This document shows positions 1 through 8,397 of a stretch of 25,111 nucleotides of DNA, piece after piece. Origin of the DNA: Christensenella sp. UBA6420 (lineage in GTDB: Bacteria > Bacillota > Clostridia > Christensenellales > DTU072). Numbering within the stretch: the first letter of the stretch is position 1; the number at the start of each line of letters is the position of its first letter. The stretch covers positions 1 to 25,111 of the forward strand of contig DJPE01000092.1 in NCBI GenBank assembly GCA_002439705.1, in the 5' to 3' direction. The translations under genes and the position numbers were made by a program. The notes beneath the pieces were generated by a model. It was not told the origin of the DNA, made no database searches, and saw only the letters and a list, made by a program, of their open reading frames with translations.

Positions 1-530
1 AAAAAGCCGACAACCTTATCGACAGTATAGCGAAAAGCAAGTCGACTACTTTGGACAGGTTCGTGTTTGCGCTCGGCATTTCGGGCATAGGGAAGAAGAC
101 GGCTAAATCCCTTTGCGACAAGTTCGGATCGTTGGAAAAAATCCGTTCGGCTACGAAAGAAGAACTGTTGTCGATAGACGATTTCGGACAGGTACTCGCC
201 GACAACGTGGTAGCCTATTTTGCCGACGAAAATAATAATAAGTTCGTGGACGAACTGCTGTCACGGGGCATAGAAATTAAAACGGAAGAAGTAAAGACGG
301 GAGTATTTTCGGGAAAAACCGTAGTCCTTACGGGAAGTTTAAGTTCTTATAAACGCGGCAAGGCGAGCGAACTTATTGTTGAACGTGGCGGCAAAATGGC
401 GGAGAGCGTGTCCAAAAACGTAAACTTAGTTATTGTAGGGGAAGACGCGGGAAGCAAACTTGCCAAAGCGCAGAAACTCGGAATAGAAATCTGGGACGAG
501 AAACGGTTTCTGGAAGAACTCGAAAAATAA
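1..530 (+). CDS. ligA: NAD-dependent DNA ligase LigA, C-terminal part (5' end outside window)
   Basis: The reading frame is already open at base 3 and reads KADNLIDSIAKSKSTTLDRF, so this is the 3' end of a longer gene and not a gene starting at the TTG at 51. LigA seals nicks in duplex DNA during replication and repair, using NAD+ as adenylate donor. What is visible is the helix-hairpin-helix part (LDRFVFALGISGIGKKTAKSL, then a second repeat around DDFGQVLADNV). After that comes the C-terminal BRCT domain (FSGKTVVLTGSL, then GGKMAESVSKNVNLVIVGEDAGSKLAKAQKLGI). The order HhH then BRCT, and the end just after the BRCT domain, match the LigA family. The adenylation and OB domains lie upstream of the window. 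A terminator follows 22 bases after the stop, so this gene ends its own transcription unit. The family call is firm. Confidence 0.95.
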   Translation, partial: KADNLIDSIAKSKSTTLDRFVFALGISGIGKKTAKSLCDKFGSLEKIRSATKEELLSIDDFGQVLADNVVAYFADENNNKFVDELLSRGIEIKTEEVKTGVFSGKTVVLTGSLSSYKRGKASELIVERGGKMAESVSKNVNLVIVGEDAGSKLAKAQKLGIEIWDEKRFLEELEK

Positions 531-551
531 TTTTTTACTTGAAGTCGAAGT

Positions 552-577
552 AAGCGGTCGGTTGCGACCGCTTTTTT
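552..577 (+). terminator. Intrinsic terminator after ligA
   Basis: The stem AGCGGTCG (553-560) pairs perfectly with CGACCGCT (565-572) around a GTTG loop. A run of T follows through 577. It sits 22 bases after the ligA stop and separates ligA from the yicC operon. Confidence 0.9.
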
Positions 578-695
578 GCTTATAAACGCGGAAAAACGGA
601 AATAAAGTCGGTTTCACGCGGATTTTAATCCGGAAATAAACCTGCCGAAAATCTTATACGTTGTTATGAGCTATTATTATATATAAAAATAATCG

Positions 696-724
696 TTGTC
701 AAAAATAGTAATGTATGATAAAAT
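696..724 (+). promoter_or_regulatory. Sigma-A type promoter of the yicC-gmk-...-rpe operon
   Basis: TTGTCA (696-701) and TAAAAT (719-724) are separated by exactly 17 bases. An A/T-rich stretch (671-692) lies upstream and could act as an UP element. The predicted start is near 731, about 20 bases before the yicC start codon. The rest of the 531-752 gap shows only the ligA terminator and a short CGGATT/AATCCG inverted repeat near 622-635. Confidence 0.75.
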
Positions 725-752
725 AAATTATCATTTGCAAGGGAGCAATTAT

Positions 753-1625
753 ATGAAAAGTATGACGGGTTACGGCAAAGGAATAGCCGAAACCGACGAA
801 AGAAAAGTCACGGTCGAGTTAAGGACGGTTAATCACCGCTTTTTAGACGTAGCGACGAAGTTGCCGCGAATGCTCGTTTACTGCGAAGACGCGGTAAAAA
901 AGACCATCTCTTCGTACCTTACGCGGGGGCACGTCGACGTATACGTAAACTACGAAGACAAAAGACAGGGAAAGTCGGCTATACAACCCGATATAGTGCT
1001 TGCCAAACGCTATCTCGAGATAGGGAAAGAACTGGAAGCGATAGGTCTTACGAACGATCTTACCGTTTGCAGCGTTATGAAAATGCCCGAAGTCCTTGCA
1101 TTGCAGAGCGAAGAAGACGACGAGAACGAAGTGGTCGCTTTGACGAAAAAGGCTACCGAGTCGGCTTGCCAAAAACTCGTTGAGATGAGAGCTGCGGAAG
1201 GGGCAATGTTAAAGACCGATATGCTTACCAAGCTCGACGAAATCGAAAGACTCACGAAAGAAATAGAAGAACGCGCCCCGCAGGTCAGCGCGGAACACGG
1301 AGAAAAGTTAAGACAGAGAATAGAAGAGAGTCTTAACGGAGTAGCTCTGGACGAAACCAAATTGCTTAACGAAATATGTTTCTACGTCGACAAAATAAAT
1401 ATCGACGAAGAAATAACCCGTCTTAAAGGTCACATAGCACACGGAAGAGCGATTTTTGATGAGAAAGGCGCCGTCGGGAAGAAACTCGATTTTCTCGTGC
1501 AGGAAATGAACAGGGAAGTAAACACGACGGGAAGTAAAAGTAACGACCTTTACATAACCGAAAGGGTTTTGTCGTTAAAGAACGAAGTTGAAAAATTAAG
1601 AGAGCAGGTTCAGAATATCGAATAG
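753..1625 (+). CDS. yicC: YicC family endoribonuclease-like protein
   Basis: This 290-residue protein begins MKSMTGYGKG, the hallmark N-terminus of the YicC/YloC family. That family is described as endoribonucleases involved in RNA turnover and stress survival. The ATG at 753 is preceded by GGGAG (741-745). A frame-extended start at the TTG at 696 is unlikely because that TTG is the -35 box of the promoter. The body carries the expected N-terminal block (ELRTVNHRFLDVATKLPR). It also carries the acidic C-terminal DUF1732-like end (LDFLVQEMNREVNTTGSKS), with a helical, charge-rich middle. The gene is the first of a long operon and lies one base from gmk. In many Bacillota a small remA (DUF370) gene separates yicC from gmk; it is absent here. 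The family assignment is firm; the biochemical role is inferred from homologues. Confidence 0.93.
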   Translation: MKSMTGYGKGIAETDERKVTVELRTVNHRFLDVATKLPRMLVYCEDAVKKTISSYLTRGHVDVYVNYEDKRQGKSAIQPDIVLAKRYLEIGKELEAIGLTNDLTVCSVMKMPEVLALQSEEDDENEVVALTKKATESACQKLVEMRAAEGAMLKTDMLTKLDEIERLTKEIEERAPQVSAEHGEKLRQRIEESLNGVALDETKLLNEICFYVDKINIDEEITRLKGHIAHGRAIFDEKGAVGKKLDFLVQEMNREVNTTGSKSNDLYITERVLSLKNEVEKLREQVQNIE

Positions 1626-1626
1626 T

Positions 1627-2232
1627 ATGAAAAAAGGAATATTGTTTGTCGTATCGGGTCCGAGCGGAGCGGGAAAAGGCACCGTTATGGGCGAAGTGTT
1701 TAAGAGAATAGACGATTTGAATTTTTCCGTGTCGGCTACGACGAGAGCGCCGAGGAACGGAGAAAGAGACGGAGTAAATTACCGCTTCGTGACGAACGAA
1801 GAGTTCGACAGAATGATAGCGGAAGGCGAAATGCTCGAATTTATCGAAAAGTTCACAAACCGCTACGGAACCCCTAAATTCGCGGTGGAAAGTTTGCTTA
1901 ATCAAGGCAAAGACGTCCTTTTGGAGATAGAAACAACCGGCGCGAGCAACGTAAAAAGACTTATGCCGGAGTGCGTAAGCATATTTATTGCGCCGCCGTC
2001 TTTATCGGCTTTGTGGGACAGGCTTTCGGGAAGAATGACGGAGTCAGAAGAAGAAAGGCAGTTACGTTTTAACGTAAGCAAGGAAGAAATAGAGTGCGCG
2101 AGACATTACGACTATATCGTAATCAACGACGAAGTAAGTCTCTGCGCCGAAAGAATAATCGGTATTATCGAAGCGGAAAGAAGCAAAGTTTTTCGCAACG
2201 AAGATATAATAAATCAAATTTTGAATAACTAA
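1627..2232 (+). CDS. gmk: Guanylate kinase
   Basis: This enzyme phosphorylates GMP to GDP with ATP, an essential cytoplasmic step in guanine nucleotide supply and ppGpp metabolism. The 201-residue protein has the usual length. The P-loop SGPSGAGKGT is at residues 10-19, followed by the GMP-binding segment STTRAPRNGERDGVNYRFV-like (here SATTRAPRNGERDGVNYRF) and the FIEKFTNRYGTP stretch. IEC-x-HYDYIVIND near the C-terminus completes the fold. The ATG lies one base after the yicC stop and has no obvious Shine-Dalgarno sequence, which suggests reinitiation after yicC. The order gmk then rpoZ then coaBC is the standard arrangement in many bacteria. Confidence is high. Confidence 0.97.
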   Translation: MKKGILFVVSGPSGAGKGTVMGEVFKRIDDLNFSVSATTRAPRNGERDGVNYRFVTNEEFDRMIAEGEMLEFIEKFTNRYGTPKFAVESLLNQGKDVLLEIETTGASNVKRLMPECVSIFIAPPSLSALWDRLSGRMTESEEERQLRFNVSKEEIECARHYDYIVINDEVSLCAERIIGIIEAERSKVFRNEDIINQILNN

Positions 2233-2252
2233 TACGGAGGTACAGGATAGTT

Positions 2253-2447
2253 ATGATGATAGAACCGCCTATTGACAAACTTATTAAGAAAGCGCCCTGC
2301 CGCTACGCGCTCGTATGCGGACTGGCAAAGAGAGCGAAAGAACTCAATTCCACTAAGCTGCATGAATTGGAAGAGGCGCATATTAATGCGATAAGCTACG
2401 CTGCCGAAGAAATTTACAGCGGAAAAATCGAAATCAAAGTCGACTGA
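2253..2447 (+). CDS. rpoZ: DNA-directed RNA polymerase omega subunit
   Basis: This 64-residue protein matches the omega family in size and pattern. It opens with IEPPIDKLIKKAPCRYALV, followed by GLAKRAKEL (family pattern A-x-x-RA-x-x-L) and AISYAAEEIYSGKIEI. Omega wraps the C-terminal part of beta-prime and helps RNA polymerase assembly. The position between gmk and coaBC is diagnostic. A GGAGG at 2236-2240 precedes the ATG at 2253 with a rather long 12-base spacing; a second ATG immediately follows and could also serve. The stop overlaps the coaBC start by one base (TGATG). Confidence 0.93.
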   Translation: MMIEPPIDKLIKKAPCRYALVCGLAKRAKELNSTKLHELEEAHINAISYAAEEIYSGKIEIKVD

Positions 2448-3622
2448 TGAAAAAGACTGTTCTCGTGGGAGTGAGCGGGGGTATTGCCGCTTATAAGTCC
2501 TGCGAGCTGGTGAGCTTACTGCGAAAACGCAATTATAACGTCAAAGTGGTGATGACGAAAAACGCAACGGAATTCGTTGCGCCTTTGTCGTTCGAAACTT
2601 TGTCGAACAACGAAGTTATGCTCGACACTTTCGCCGAAAAGAAAAAGTTTGACGTCAAGCACGTTTCCATAGCGAAAGAAGCCGACCTTTTCGTAGTCGC
2701 GCCCGCGACGGCGGACGTCATAGCGAAGTTCAGTAACGGGATTTGCGACGATATGCTGACGACTACTTACGCCGCATTTTTCAAGCCCGTGCTTATTTGC
2801 CCCGCAATGAACACGAAAATGTACGAAAACGAAGCTAATTTAAGGAATATGGAATTTCTTAAAAGCAAAGGCAACCTTTTTCTGGATTCGGAAACGGGCT
2901 TCTTGGCGTGCGGCGACGTAGGTAAGGGCAGAATGGCGGAAGCCGTGACGATAGCCGATAAGGTGGACGAAATTCTTACCCCACAGAGCGATTTCAGGGA
3001 TAAGACCGTTCTTATCACGGCGGGAGCTACGGTGGAAGACATAGACGGAGTGCGTTTTATAAGCAATTATTCTTCGGGCAAGATGGGAGTCGCGTTAGCC
3101 GACGCGGTTACCGAACGGGGCGGAAAAGTAATTTTCGTCCGCGGCAACACGAGCGTACCCGACCCCGACGGTTGCGAAATAATAAAGGTAAAGTCAACTT
3201 CGGATATGTACGAAGCCTGCCTTAATAATCTAAGTAGATGCGACGTAATAATAAAAGCCGCCGCGCCTGCCGATTATCGCCCCGAAAAGGTATACGACAA
3301 TAAGATTAAGTCCGATACGCTCACCCTTAAATTAGTCAAGAACCCCGATATAGCGAAAGCTATCGGAGAACGGAAAGGGAACAGGATTCTGGTTGCGTTC
3401 GCGGCGGAAACCACCGACTTGTTGACTAACGCCAGCGAAAAACTAATTAAAAAGAACGCCGATATGATAGTCGCCAACGACCTTAAACAGGAAGGGGCGG
3501 GGTTCGGCGTGGATACGAATATCGCTACGATTATTTACGCCGACGGGCGGATGGAAAGTTTGCCTATTATGGACAAACGAGTCCTTGCCCATTGTATTCT
3601 GGACGGGATACTTTCCGTATGA
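2447..3622 (+). CDS. coaBC: Bifunctional phosphopantothenoylcysteine decarboxylase / phosphopantothenate-cysteine ligase
   Basis: This bifunctional enzyme makes 4'-phosphopantetheine precursors in coenzyme A synthesis. CoaB joins cysteine to phosphopantothenate using CTP, and the flavoprotein CoaC decarboxylates the product. The 391 residues show the CoaC half first: GVSGGIAAYK near residue 8, catalytic His72 in KHVSIAKEAD, the substrate motif CPAMNTKMY at 118-126, and the flexible-flap Cys155 in LACGDVGKGRMAE. The CoaB half begins near residue 186 with TVLITAGATVEDIDGVRFISN and contains KAAAPADYRP and the conserved lysine region NKIKSD. Length and domain order are normal. The ATG overlaps the rpoZ stop by one base, and the TGA overlaps the priA ATG in an ATGA arrangement, so translation is probably coupled. 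Confidence 0.96.
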   Translation: MKKTVLVGVSGGIAAYKSCELVSLLRKRNYNVKVVMTKNATEFVAPLSFETLSNNEVMLDTFAEKKKFDVKHVSIAKEADLFVVAPATADVIAKFSNGICDDMLTTTYAAFFKPVLICPAMNTKMYENEANLRNMEFLKSKGNLFLDSETGFLACGDVGKGRMAEAVTIADKVDEILTPQSDFRDKTVLITAGATVEDIDGVRFISNYSSGKMGVALADAVTERGGKVIFVRGNTSVPDPDGCEIIKVKSTSDMYEACLNNLSRCDVIIKAAAPADYRPEKVYDNKIKSDTLTLKLVKNPDIAKAIGERKGNRILVAFAAETTDLLTNASEKLIKKNADMIVANDLKQEGAGFGVDTNIATIIYADGRMESLPIMDKRVLAHCILDGILSV

Positions 3623-5793
3623 TATACGAAGTCATCGTAGATATAAGCAACGGCGAAGTAGACAAAGTATTCGATTATTCTTCGGATAAGGAATACGAAG
3701 TCGGCGCAAGAGTAAAAGTTCCCTTCGGCAACAGAACCACCGAAGGGTTTATTATCGGAAAAAAAGATTCCACTACGGTTAAGACCAAAGATATAATCTG
3801 CGCTCTCGACGATTTCACGGCGATTAGTTCCGACCTTATTCCGCTCGTCAAGTACTTAAAAAACGAAAAGAATTTACGCCTTATAGACGGTTTACGCCTG
3901 TGCGTACCGAGTAAGTTAAGGGGCGACGGAATACGGACGAAAACGAAAGGGTATCTAAGGCTCGACGTGGACGCGGATATTGCGAGACCCCTTATAAAAA
4001 AGAGCGCGGTAAAACAGCTCGCTCTGCTCGAAAGACTATCTTCGGGGGGCGGATATTATACCGACCTTACGGAAGAATTCGGAGCGTCAGCAGTTAAAGG
4101 ACTTATAGATAAAGGGATAGCCGTAAGAGAAGAAATCGCGGTGAGAAGAACACCATACGAAGGGTTCGTCCTGCAAAATAAGACGGTAGTCTTTACCGAA
4201 GAACAGCAAAAAGCTATCGACTTTTTGGAAAAGTCCACGGGTACTACGCTCGTGCACGGCGTTACCGGCAGCGGTAAGACGGAAATATATATGCGCCTTA
4301 TTGCCGACGCTCTTAAAGAAAACAAAACGGCAATTATGCTCGTACCCGAAATAAGCCTTACGCCGCAAATGCTCGGTCTTTTCAGGGCAAGGTTCGGCGA
4401 TAACGTGGGACTTATTCACAGCGGAATGAGCGACGGAGAAAGGTTCGACGAGTGGTTAAGACTCCTTACGGGAGAAGCAAAAGTAGCTTTGGGCGCAAGG
4501 TCGGCTATATTCGCTCCGCTAAAAAACATCGGAGTAATAATTATAGACGAAGAGCACGACGGAAGCTACGTAAGCGAGTCTAATCCGAGATACTTTACCC
4601 GTGACGTGGCGGAATTCAGAGCTAAATATAACGGCGCGAAACTTATTTTAGGCAGTGCGACGCCGTCTCTTAACACCTATAAGGAAGCGAAAGACGGACT
4701 CATAAATTTAGTTACGTTAAATAAAAGAGCCAATAATTTCCCTTTGCCCGATATGGAAGTAGTTGACATGCGGAAAGAGATAAGAGCGGGCAATAACGGA
4801 ATTTTTTCCCGCAGGCTGTTATCCGACCTTGACGAAACGATAAAAAAAGGCGAACAAGCCATGATTTTTATCAACCGACGGGGATTTTCTTCCTTCATAA
4901 GGTGCAAGGTGTGCGGATACGTGCCTAAATGCACCGACTGCGAAGTGAGTTTAACTTACCATAAGGAAGATAACCGCCTTAAATGCCACTACTGCGGAAA
5001 ACAGTACTATATGATTTCCCGCTGTCCCGAATGCGGAAACGAACGCCTTTCGTTGGGACGGATAGGAACGGAAACCGTGGTGGCGGAGATAAACAAAATT
5101 TTTCCCGAAACGAAAGTTTTGCGGTTGGATAACGACACTTCGTCGGGTAAAGACGGAGCGGCGAAAATATTACAGGCGTTCAGGGAAAAACAGGCGCAGG
5201 TTCTCGTAGGCACGCAGATGATAGTAAAGGGTCACGACTTTAAGGACGTCACGCTCGTAGGAGTGCTCGACGCCGATTTAAGTCTTTACTATTCCGACTA
5301 CCGCAGCAACGAAAATACCTTTCAGCTTATTACGCAGGTAGCGGGCAGAGCGGGCAGAGCGGATAAACCGGGTAAAGTGGTAATTCAGACCTATAATCCG
5401 CATCATTACGTTTTTCGTTTTGCGGAAAACTACGATTACGTCGGCTTTTACGAAAAGGAAGCGAGCGTAAGAGAAGCGACTTCTTTTCCGCCGTTTTCAA
5501 AGATAGCGAGAATACTCGTAAAATCGGAAGACGAAGAAAAGGCTTTAAGTTCTGCGAGAGCGTGTTATAACGCAATAAGCGCGGAAAGGAAAAATCACAC
5601 GGGGATATTCCGCTTGCAGGCTATGCGCGCGCCCATATCGAGAATAAACAAAGAATATCGTTTTCAGATAGTGGCATGGATAAAGAGCGAAGAAGAAAAA
5701 GACGTCGTGCCGATAATATACAAGAAAGCCGACGAAGTTAATAAAAAAGGCGTGGTAAGTTTCGTTGAGATAAACCCCACGCAAATGAGATAA
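3619..5793 (+). CDS. priA: Primosomal replication-restart helicase PriA
   Basis: PriA is a superfamily 2 3'-to-5' helicase that recognises abandoned replication forks and reloads the replisome. The 724-residue protein starts at the ATG at 3619 (MIYEVIVDISN), which overlaps the coaBC stop as ATGA; an in-frame ATG at 3592 is inside coaBC and less likely. The N-terminal DNA-binding domain precedes the helicase core. Walker A is VTGSGKTEIY around residues 214-223. Walker B is DEEHD at 310-314, the PriA-type variant of DEAH. A zinc-binding region starts with C429 and C432 and contains paired cysteines (CTDC, CHYC, CPEC) through about residue 472. Motif V/VI is visible as QVAGRAGRA. The C-terminal domain is complete. 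All expected motifs are intact. Confidence 0.97.
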   Translation: MIYEVIVDISNGEVDKVFDYSSDKEYEVGARVKVPFGNRTTEGFIIGKKDSTTVKTKDIICALDDFTAISSDLIPLVKYLKNEKNLRLIDGLRLCVPSKLRGDGIRTKTKGYLRLDVDADIARPLIKKSAVKQLALLERLSSGGGYYTDLTEEFGASAVKGLIDKGIAVREEIAVRRTPYEGFVLQNKTVVFTEEQQKAIDFLEKSTGTTLVHGVTGSGKTEIYMRLIADALKENKTAIMLVPEISLTPQMLGLFRARFGDNVGLIHSGMSDGERFDEWLRLLTGEAKVALGARSAIFAPLKNIGVIIIDEEHDGSYVSESNPRYFTRDVAEFRAKYNGAKLILGSATPSLNTYKEAKDGLINLVTLNKRANNFPLPDMEVVDMRKEIRAGNNGIFSRRLLSDLDETIKKGEQAMIFINRRGFSSFIRCKVCGYVPKCTDCEVSLTYHKEDNRLKCHYCGKQYYMISRCPECGNERLSLGRIGTETVVAEINKIFPETKVLRLDNDTSSGKDGAAKILQAFREKQAQVLVGTQMIVKGHDFKDVTLVGVLDADLSLYYSDYRSNENTFQLITQVAGRAGRADKPGKVVIQTYNPHHYVFRFAENYDYVGFYEKEASVREATSFPPFSKIARILVKSEDEEKALSSARACYNAISAERKNHTGIFRLQAMRAPISRINKEYRFQIVAWIKSEEEKDVVPIIYKKADEVNKKGVVSFVEINPTQMR

Positions 5794-5805
5794 AGGAGAG
5801 TAAAA

Positions 5806-6261
5806 ATGGCGTTAAGAAGAATTTTTCAGGACGGAGAATCCGTCCTTACCAAAGTTTGCAGACCCGTCGAGAAGTTCGACGACAGATTAGGCACGTTACT
5901 CGACGATATGAGAGAAACGATGCGCGACGCCGACGGCGTAGGTCTGGCTGCGCCGCAGGTGGGAATTTTACGGAGAATCGCGGTGGTGGAAGCCGACGAC
6001 GTTTATCTCGAACTCATCAATCCGCAAATTATAGATTTCAGCGGAGAACAGCTCGGAGAAGAAGGGTGCCTTAGCGTCGATTCGAGCAAAAATTGCAGAG
6101 TATTAAGACCGAAAACGGTCACCGTGAGAGCTTTAGACAGGAACGGAAACGAGTTTGAAAAGACGGTGAACGACCTTCCGGCAAGAGCTGTCTGTCACGA
6201 GCTCGACCATCTCGACGGAATACTTTTCTACACGAAAAACTACGACGGAGCGAAGAAGTGA
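5806..6261 (+). CDS. def: Peptide deformylase
   Basis: This metalloenzyme removes the formyl group from the initiator methionine of nascent chains at the ribosome exit. The 151-residue protein has the three signature motifs: GVGLAAPQ (44-51), EGCLS (86-90, metal ligand C88) and HELDH (131-135, metal ligands H131 and H135 with catalytic E132). The short C-terminus is typical of the compact form. AAAGGAGAG upstream gives a good ribosome binding site for the ATG at 5806. The stop overlaps the start of fmt by four bases (GTGA), pairing the formylating and deformylating enzymes as in most bacteria. Confidence 0.97.
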   Translation: MALRRIFQDGESVLTKVCRPVEKFDDRLGTLLDDMRETMRDADGVGLAAPQVGILRRIAVVEADDVYLELINPQIIDFSGEQLGEEGCLSVDSSKNCRVLRPKTVTVRALDRNGNEFEKTVNDLPARAVCHELDHLDGILFYTKNYDGAKK

Positions 6262-7181
6262 GAGTAATATTTTTAGGAACGCCCGCTTTTGCGGAAAAAA
6301 GTCTCGAAAGCATAAATAATTCCCGTCACGAAGTGGCGGCTGTCGTCACGCAACCCGACAGAATAAACGGTCGTAACAAGAAAATAACTTTCAGTCCCGT
6401 AAAGCAATACGCTCTCGATAACGGTATCCCCGTGCATCAGTTCGATAACGTGAGCAGAGAAGGGGAAGAAATTTTACGCTCTTATAACGCCGATATTATG
6501 GTCACTGCGGCGTACGGACAGATTTTAAGACAGAATATTCTCGATATCTGCCCGAAAGGAATAATTAACGTTCACGCGTCGTTACTTCCCGAATACAGGG
6601 GTTCTTCCCCCGTACAATGGGCGATAATCGACGGCAAAAAAGAACTCGGCGTAACAATTATGCAGACCGAATTAGGTATCGACACGGGCGATATGATTTT
6701 AGCCGATAAAGTTACGTTAACCGACGAAAACAGCGAAGAAGCGTTGGAAAAACTCGCCGTACTCGGAGCAAGACTCGTAGTAGAAGCTCTCGATAAAATA
6801 GAAGACGGAACTGCCGAATATAAAAAACAGGACGAAAGCAAGGCTACCCATTGCAGAATGTTACGGAAAGAAGACGGCAAATTAAGTTTCGATAAAAAAG
6901 CGGAAGAAGTCGTGAATTTCATTCGCGGAATGAATCCGTGGCCGGGAGCGTATTTTAGTTGCGAACACGGAGTAATTAAGGTTCTTAAAGCGAAAAAAAC
7001 CGATTTTTGCGGCGCGGCGGGAGAAATTCTTTTCGCCGACAACAAAAAAGGACTTATTATAGGGTGTGCCGACGGCAGCGTGGAAATTTTGAGAATAAAA
7101 CCCGAAAACGGCAAAGAAATGGACGCTAAGGCGTACCTTCTCGGAAAGAAACTGACGGTGGGGAGTAAAATAAGTGAATAA
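6258..7181 (+). CDS. fmt: Methionyl-tRNA formyltransferase
   Basis: The enzyme formylates Met-tRNA(fMet) with 10-formyltetrahydrofolate, which makes it competent for initiation. The 307 residues start with a GTG at 6258 overlapping the def stop. The N-terminal Rossmann part reads VIFLGTPAFAEKSL. The catalytic region has IINVHASLLPEYRGSSP with the conserved Asn and His, followed by GVTIMQTELGIDTGDMI containing the catalytic Asp. The C-terminal OB-like tRNA-binding domain includes IRGMNPWPGAY. Length is normal. The gene overlaps the start of rsmB by eight bases. Because of fmt, initiator selection here depends on formylated Met-tRNA, which is relevant to the unusual start of rsgA downstream. 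Confidence 0.97.
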   Translation: MRVIFLGTPAFAEKSLESINNSRHEVAAVVTQPDRINGRNKKITFSPVKQYALDNGIPVHQFDNVSREGEEILRSYNADIMVTAAYGQILRQNILDICPKGIINVHASLLPEYRGSSPVQWAIIDGKKELGVTIMQTELGIDTGDMILADKVTLTDENSEEALEKLAVLGARLVVEALDKIEDGTAEYKKQDESKATHCRMLRKEDGKLSFDKKAEEVVNFIRGMNPWPGAYFSCEHGVIKVLKAKKTDFCGAAGEILFADNKKGLIIGCADGSVEILRIKPENGKEMDAKAYLLGKKLTVGSKISE

Positions 7182-8397
7182 CCGTTCTTTACAGGACAGC
7201 TATAATATACTGCTGCGTATTTATCGCGACGGAGCGTTTGCCAACGAAGAAATGAAATCCGTCACGAGTAAACGCACGGCAAAAATAGTATACGGCGTAC
7301 TCGATAAGCATTACGAACTTAATTATATCGTGGATTCGCTCGCCGACAGCGTAAAACCCGTTATAAAACCTTTGCTTCTCGCGGGGGCGTATTCCCTTAT
7401 ATATATGGATACGCCGCTTAACGTAGTGCTTAACGAAACGGGCGAGATACTTGACGAAGCGGGCAAAAGCGGAGTAAAAAAGTTTTGCTACGCCGTTCTT
7501 TCCAAAATTTCGAGAAAGGAATACGAGTATCCGAAAAAGAGCGACAAAAGGTATCTTGAAGTAAAATATAATCTTCCGTCTTTTCTCGTAGGTATGTTCC
7601 GTAAAGATTATCCCGACGATTACGAAAGGATAATCTCGGTAAGGGAAAGCCCGAAAATACATATCGCAAAGAACGTTTTTACCGACGAAAAAGAGATTTT
7701 CGCCGCCGACAGGAACGCCGAAAAAACCCTTACGGGGTATTTTGTCAACAACAATAAAGAAATATCCTACCTTAACTATTTAGGTAAAATTACCATTATG
7801 TCCTATCCGTCGTCTTTGGCTGCCGAAAGCGTGGCAAGAAAGTTCGGTAAAGGAAGTGTTCTCGACGCGTGCGCCGCGCCGGGCGGAAAAAGCGTATACC
7901 TTGCGATGAAAGGGCTTGACGTAGTGAGTTGCGACATATATCCGCACAGATTAGAACTTATTAAGGCTTACGCTAAGAGAATGAAAGTAAGTTTAACTAC
8001 CGTTTTGCAGGACGCGACGGAATATAACGGCGACTACAAAGAGAAGTTCGACGTGGTGTTTGCGGACGTGCCGTGCAGCGGTTTAGGGGTTTTGACGAGA
8101 AGAAAAGACGTCGTTTTTAACCGTACTTACGAAGATATAGTGGCGTTAAGCGAGTTGCAGTCGAAGATTATCGACAACGTGAGTCGTTATGTCAGAAAAG
8201 GCGGCTTGTTGGTGTATTCCACCTGTACCGTGTTCGATATGGAAAACGGGAAAGTTATAAGAAAGTTTCTGGAAAGTCACGAAGATTTCGTCAAGCAGAA
8301 AATCGAATTGCCGTACGACAACGACGGCGAGATACAGTTTTTGCCCGACGGAAAGGGTATGGAGGGATTCTATTTATGTCACCTTGCGAAAAAATAA
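7174..8397 (+). CDS. rsmB: 16S rRNA (cytosine-5) methyltransferase RsmB
   Basis: RsmB/Sun methylates C967 (E. coli numbering) of 16S rRNA using S-adenosylmethionine. The 407-residue protein begins with a NusB-like RNA-binding domain of about 130 residues. The Rossmann methyltransferase domain follows, with SAM motif I VLDACAAPGGKSVYLA starting near residue 229. The two family cysteines are visible: C301 in PCSGLG and C351 in STCTV. They form the covalent RNA intermediate and release the product. Start is a GTG at 7174 inside the end of fmt. The gene overlaps rlmN by 22 bases. The neighbourhood def-fmt-rsmB-rlmN supports the assignment over the related RsmF/RlmI-type enzymes. Confidence 0.94.
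   Translation: MNNRSLQDSYNILLRIYRDGAFANEEMKSVTSKRTAKIVYGVLDKHYELNYIVDSLADSVKPVIKPLLLAGAYSLIYMDTPLNVVLNETGEILDEAGKSGVKKFCYAVLSKISRKEYEYPKKSDKRYLEVKYNLPSFLVGMFRKDYPDDYERIISVRESPKIHIAKNVFTDEKEIFAADRNAEKTLTGYFVNNNKEISYLNYLGKITIMSYPSSLAAESVARKFGKGSVLDACAAPGGKSVYLAMKGLDVVSCDIYPHRLELIKAYAKRMKVSLTTVLQDATEYNGDYKEKFDVVFADVPCSGLGVLTRRKDVVFNRTYEDIVALSELQSKIIDNVSRYVRKGGLLVYSTCTVFDMENGKVIRKFLESHEDFVKQKIELPYDNDGEIQFLPDGKGMEGFYLCHLAKK

Noticed and set aside
696..752. Longer yicC beginning at the TTG at 696
   Set aside because: The TTG is the first half of the -35 box TTGTCA, and the family starts with MKSMTGYG at 753.
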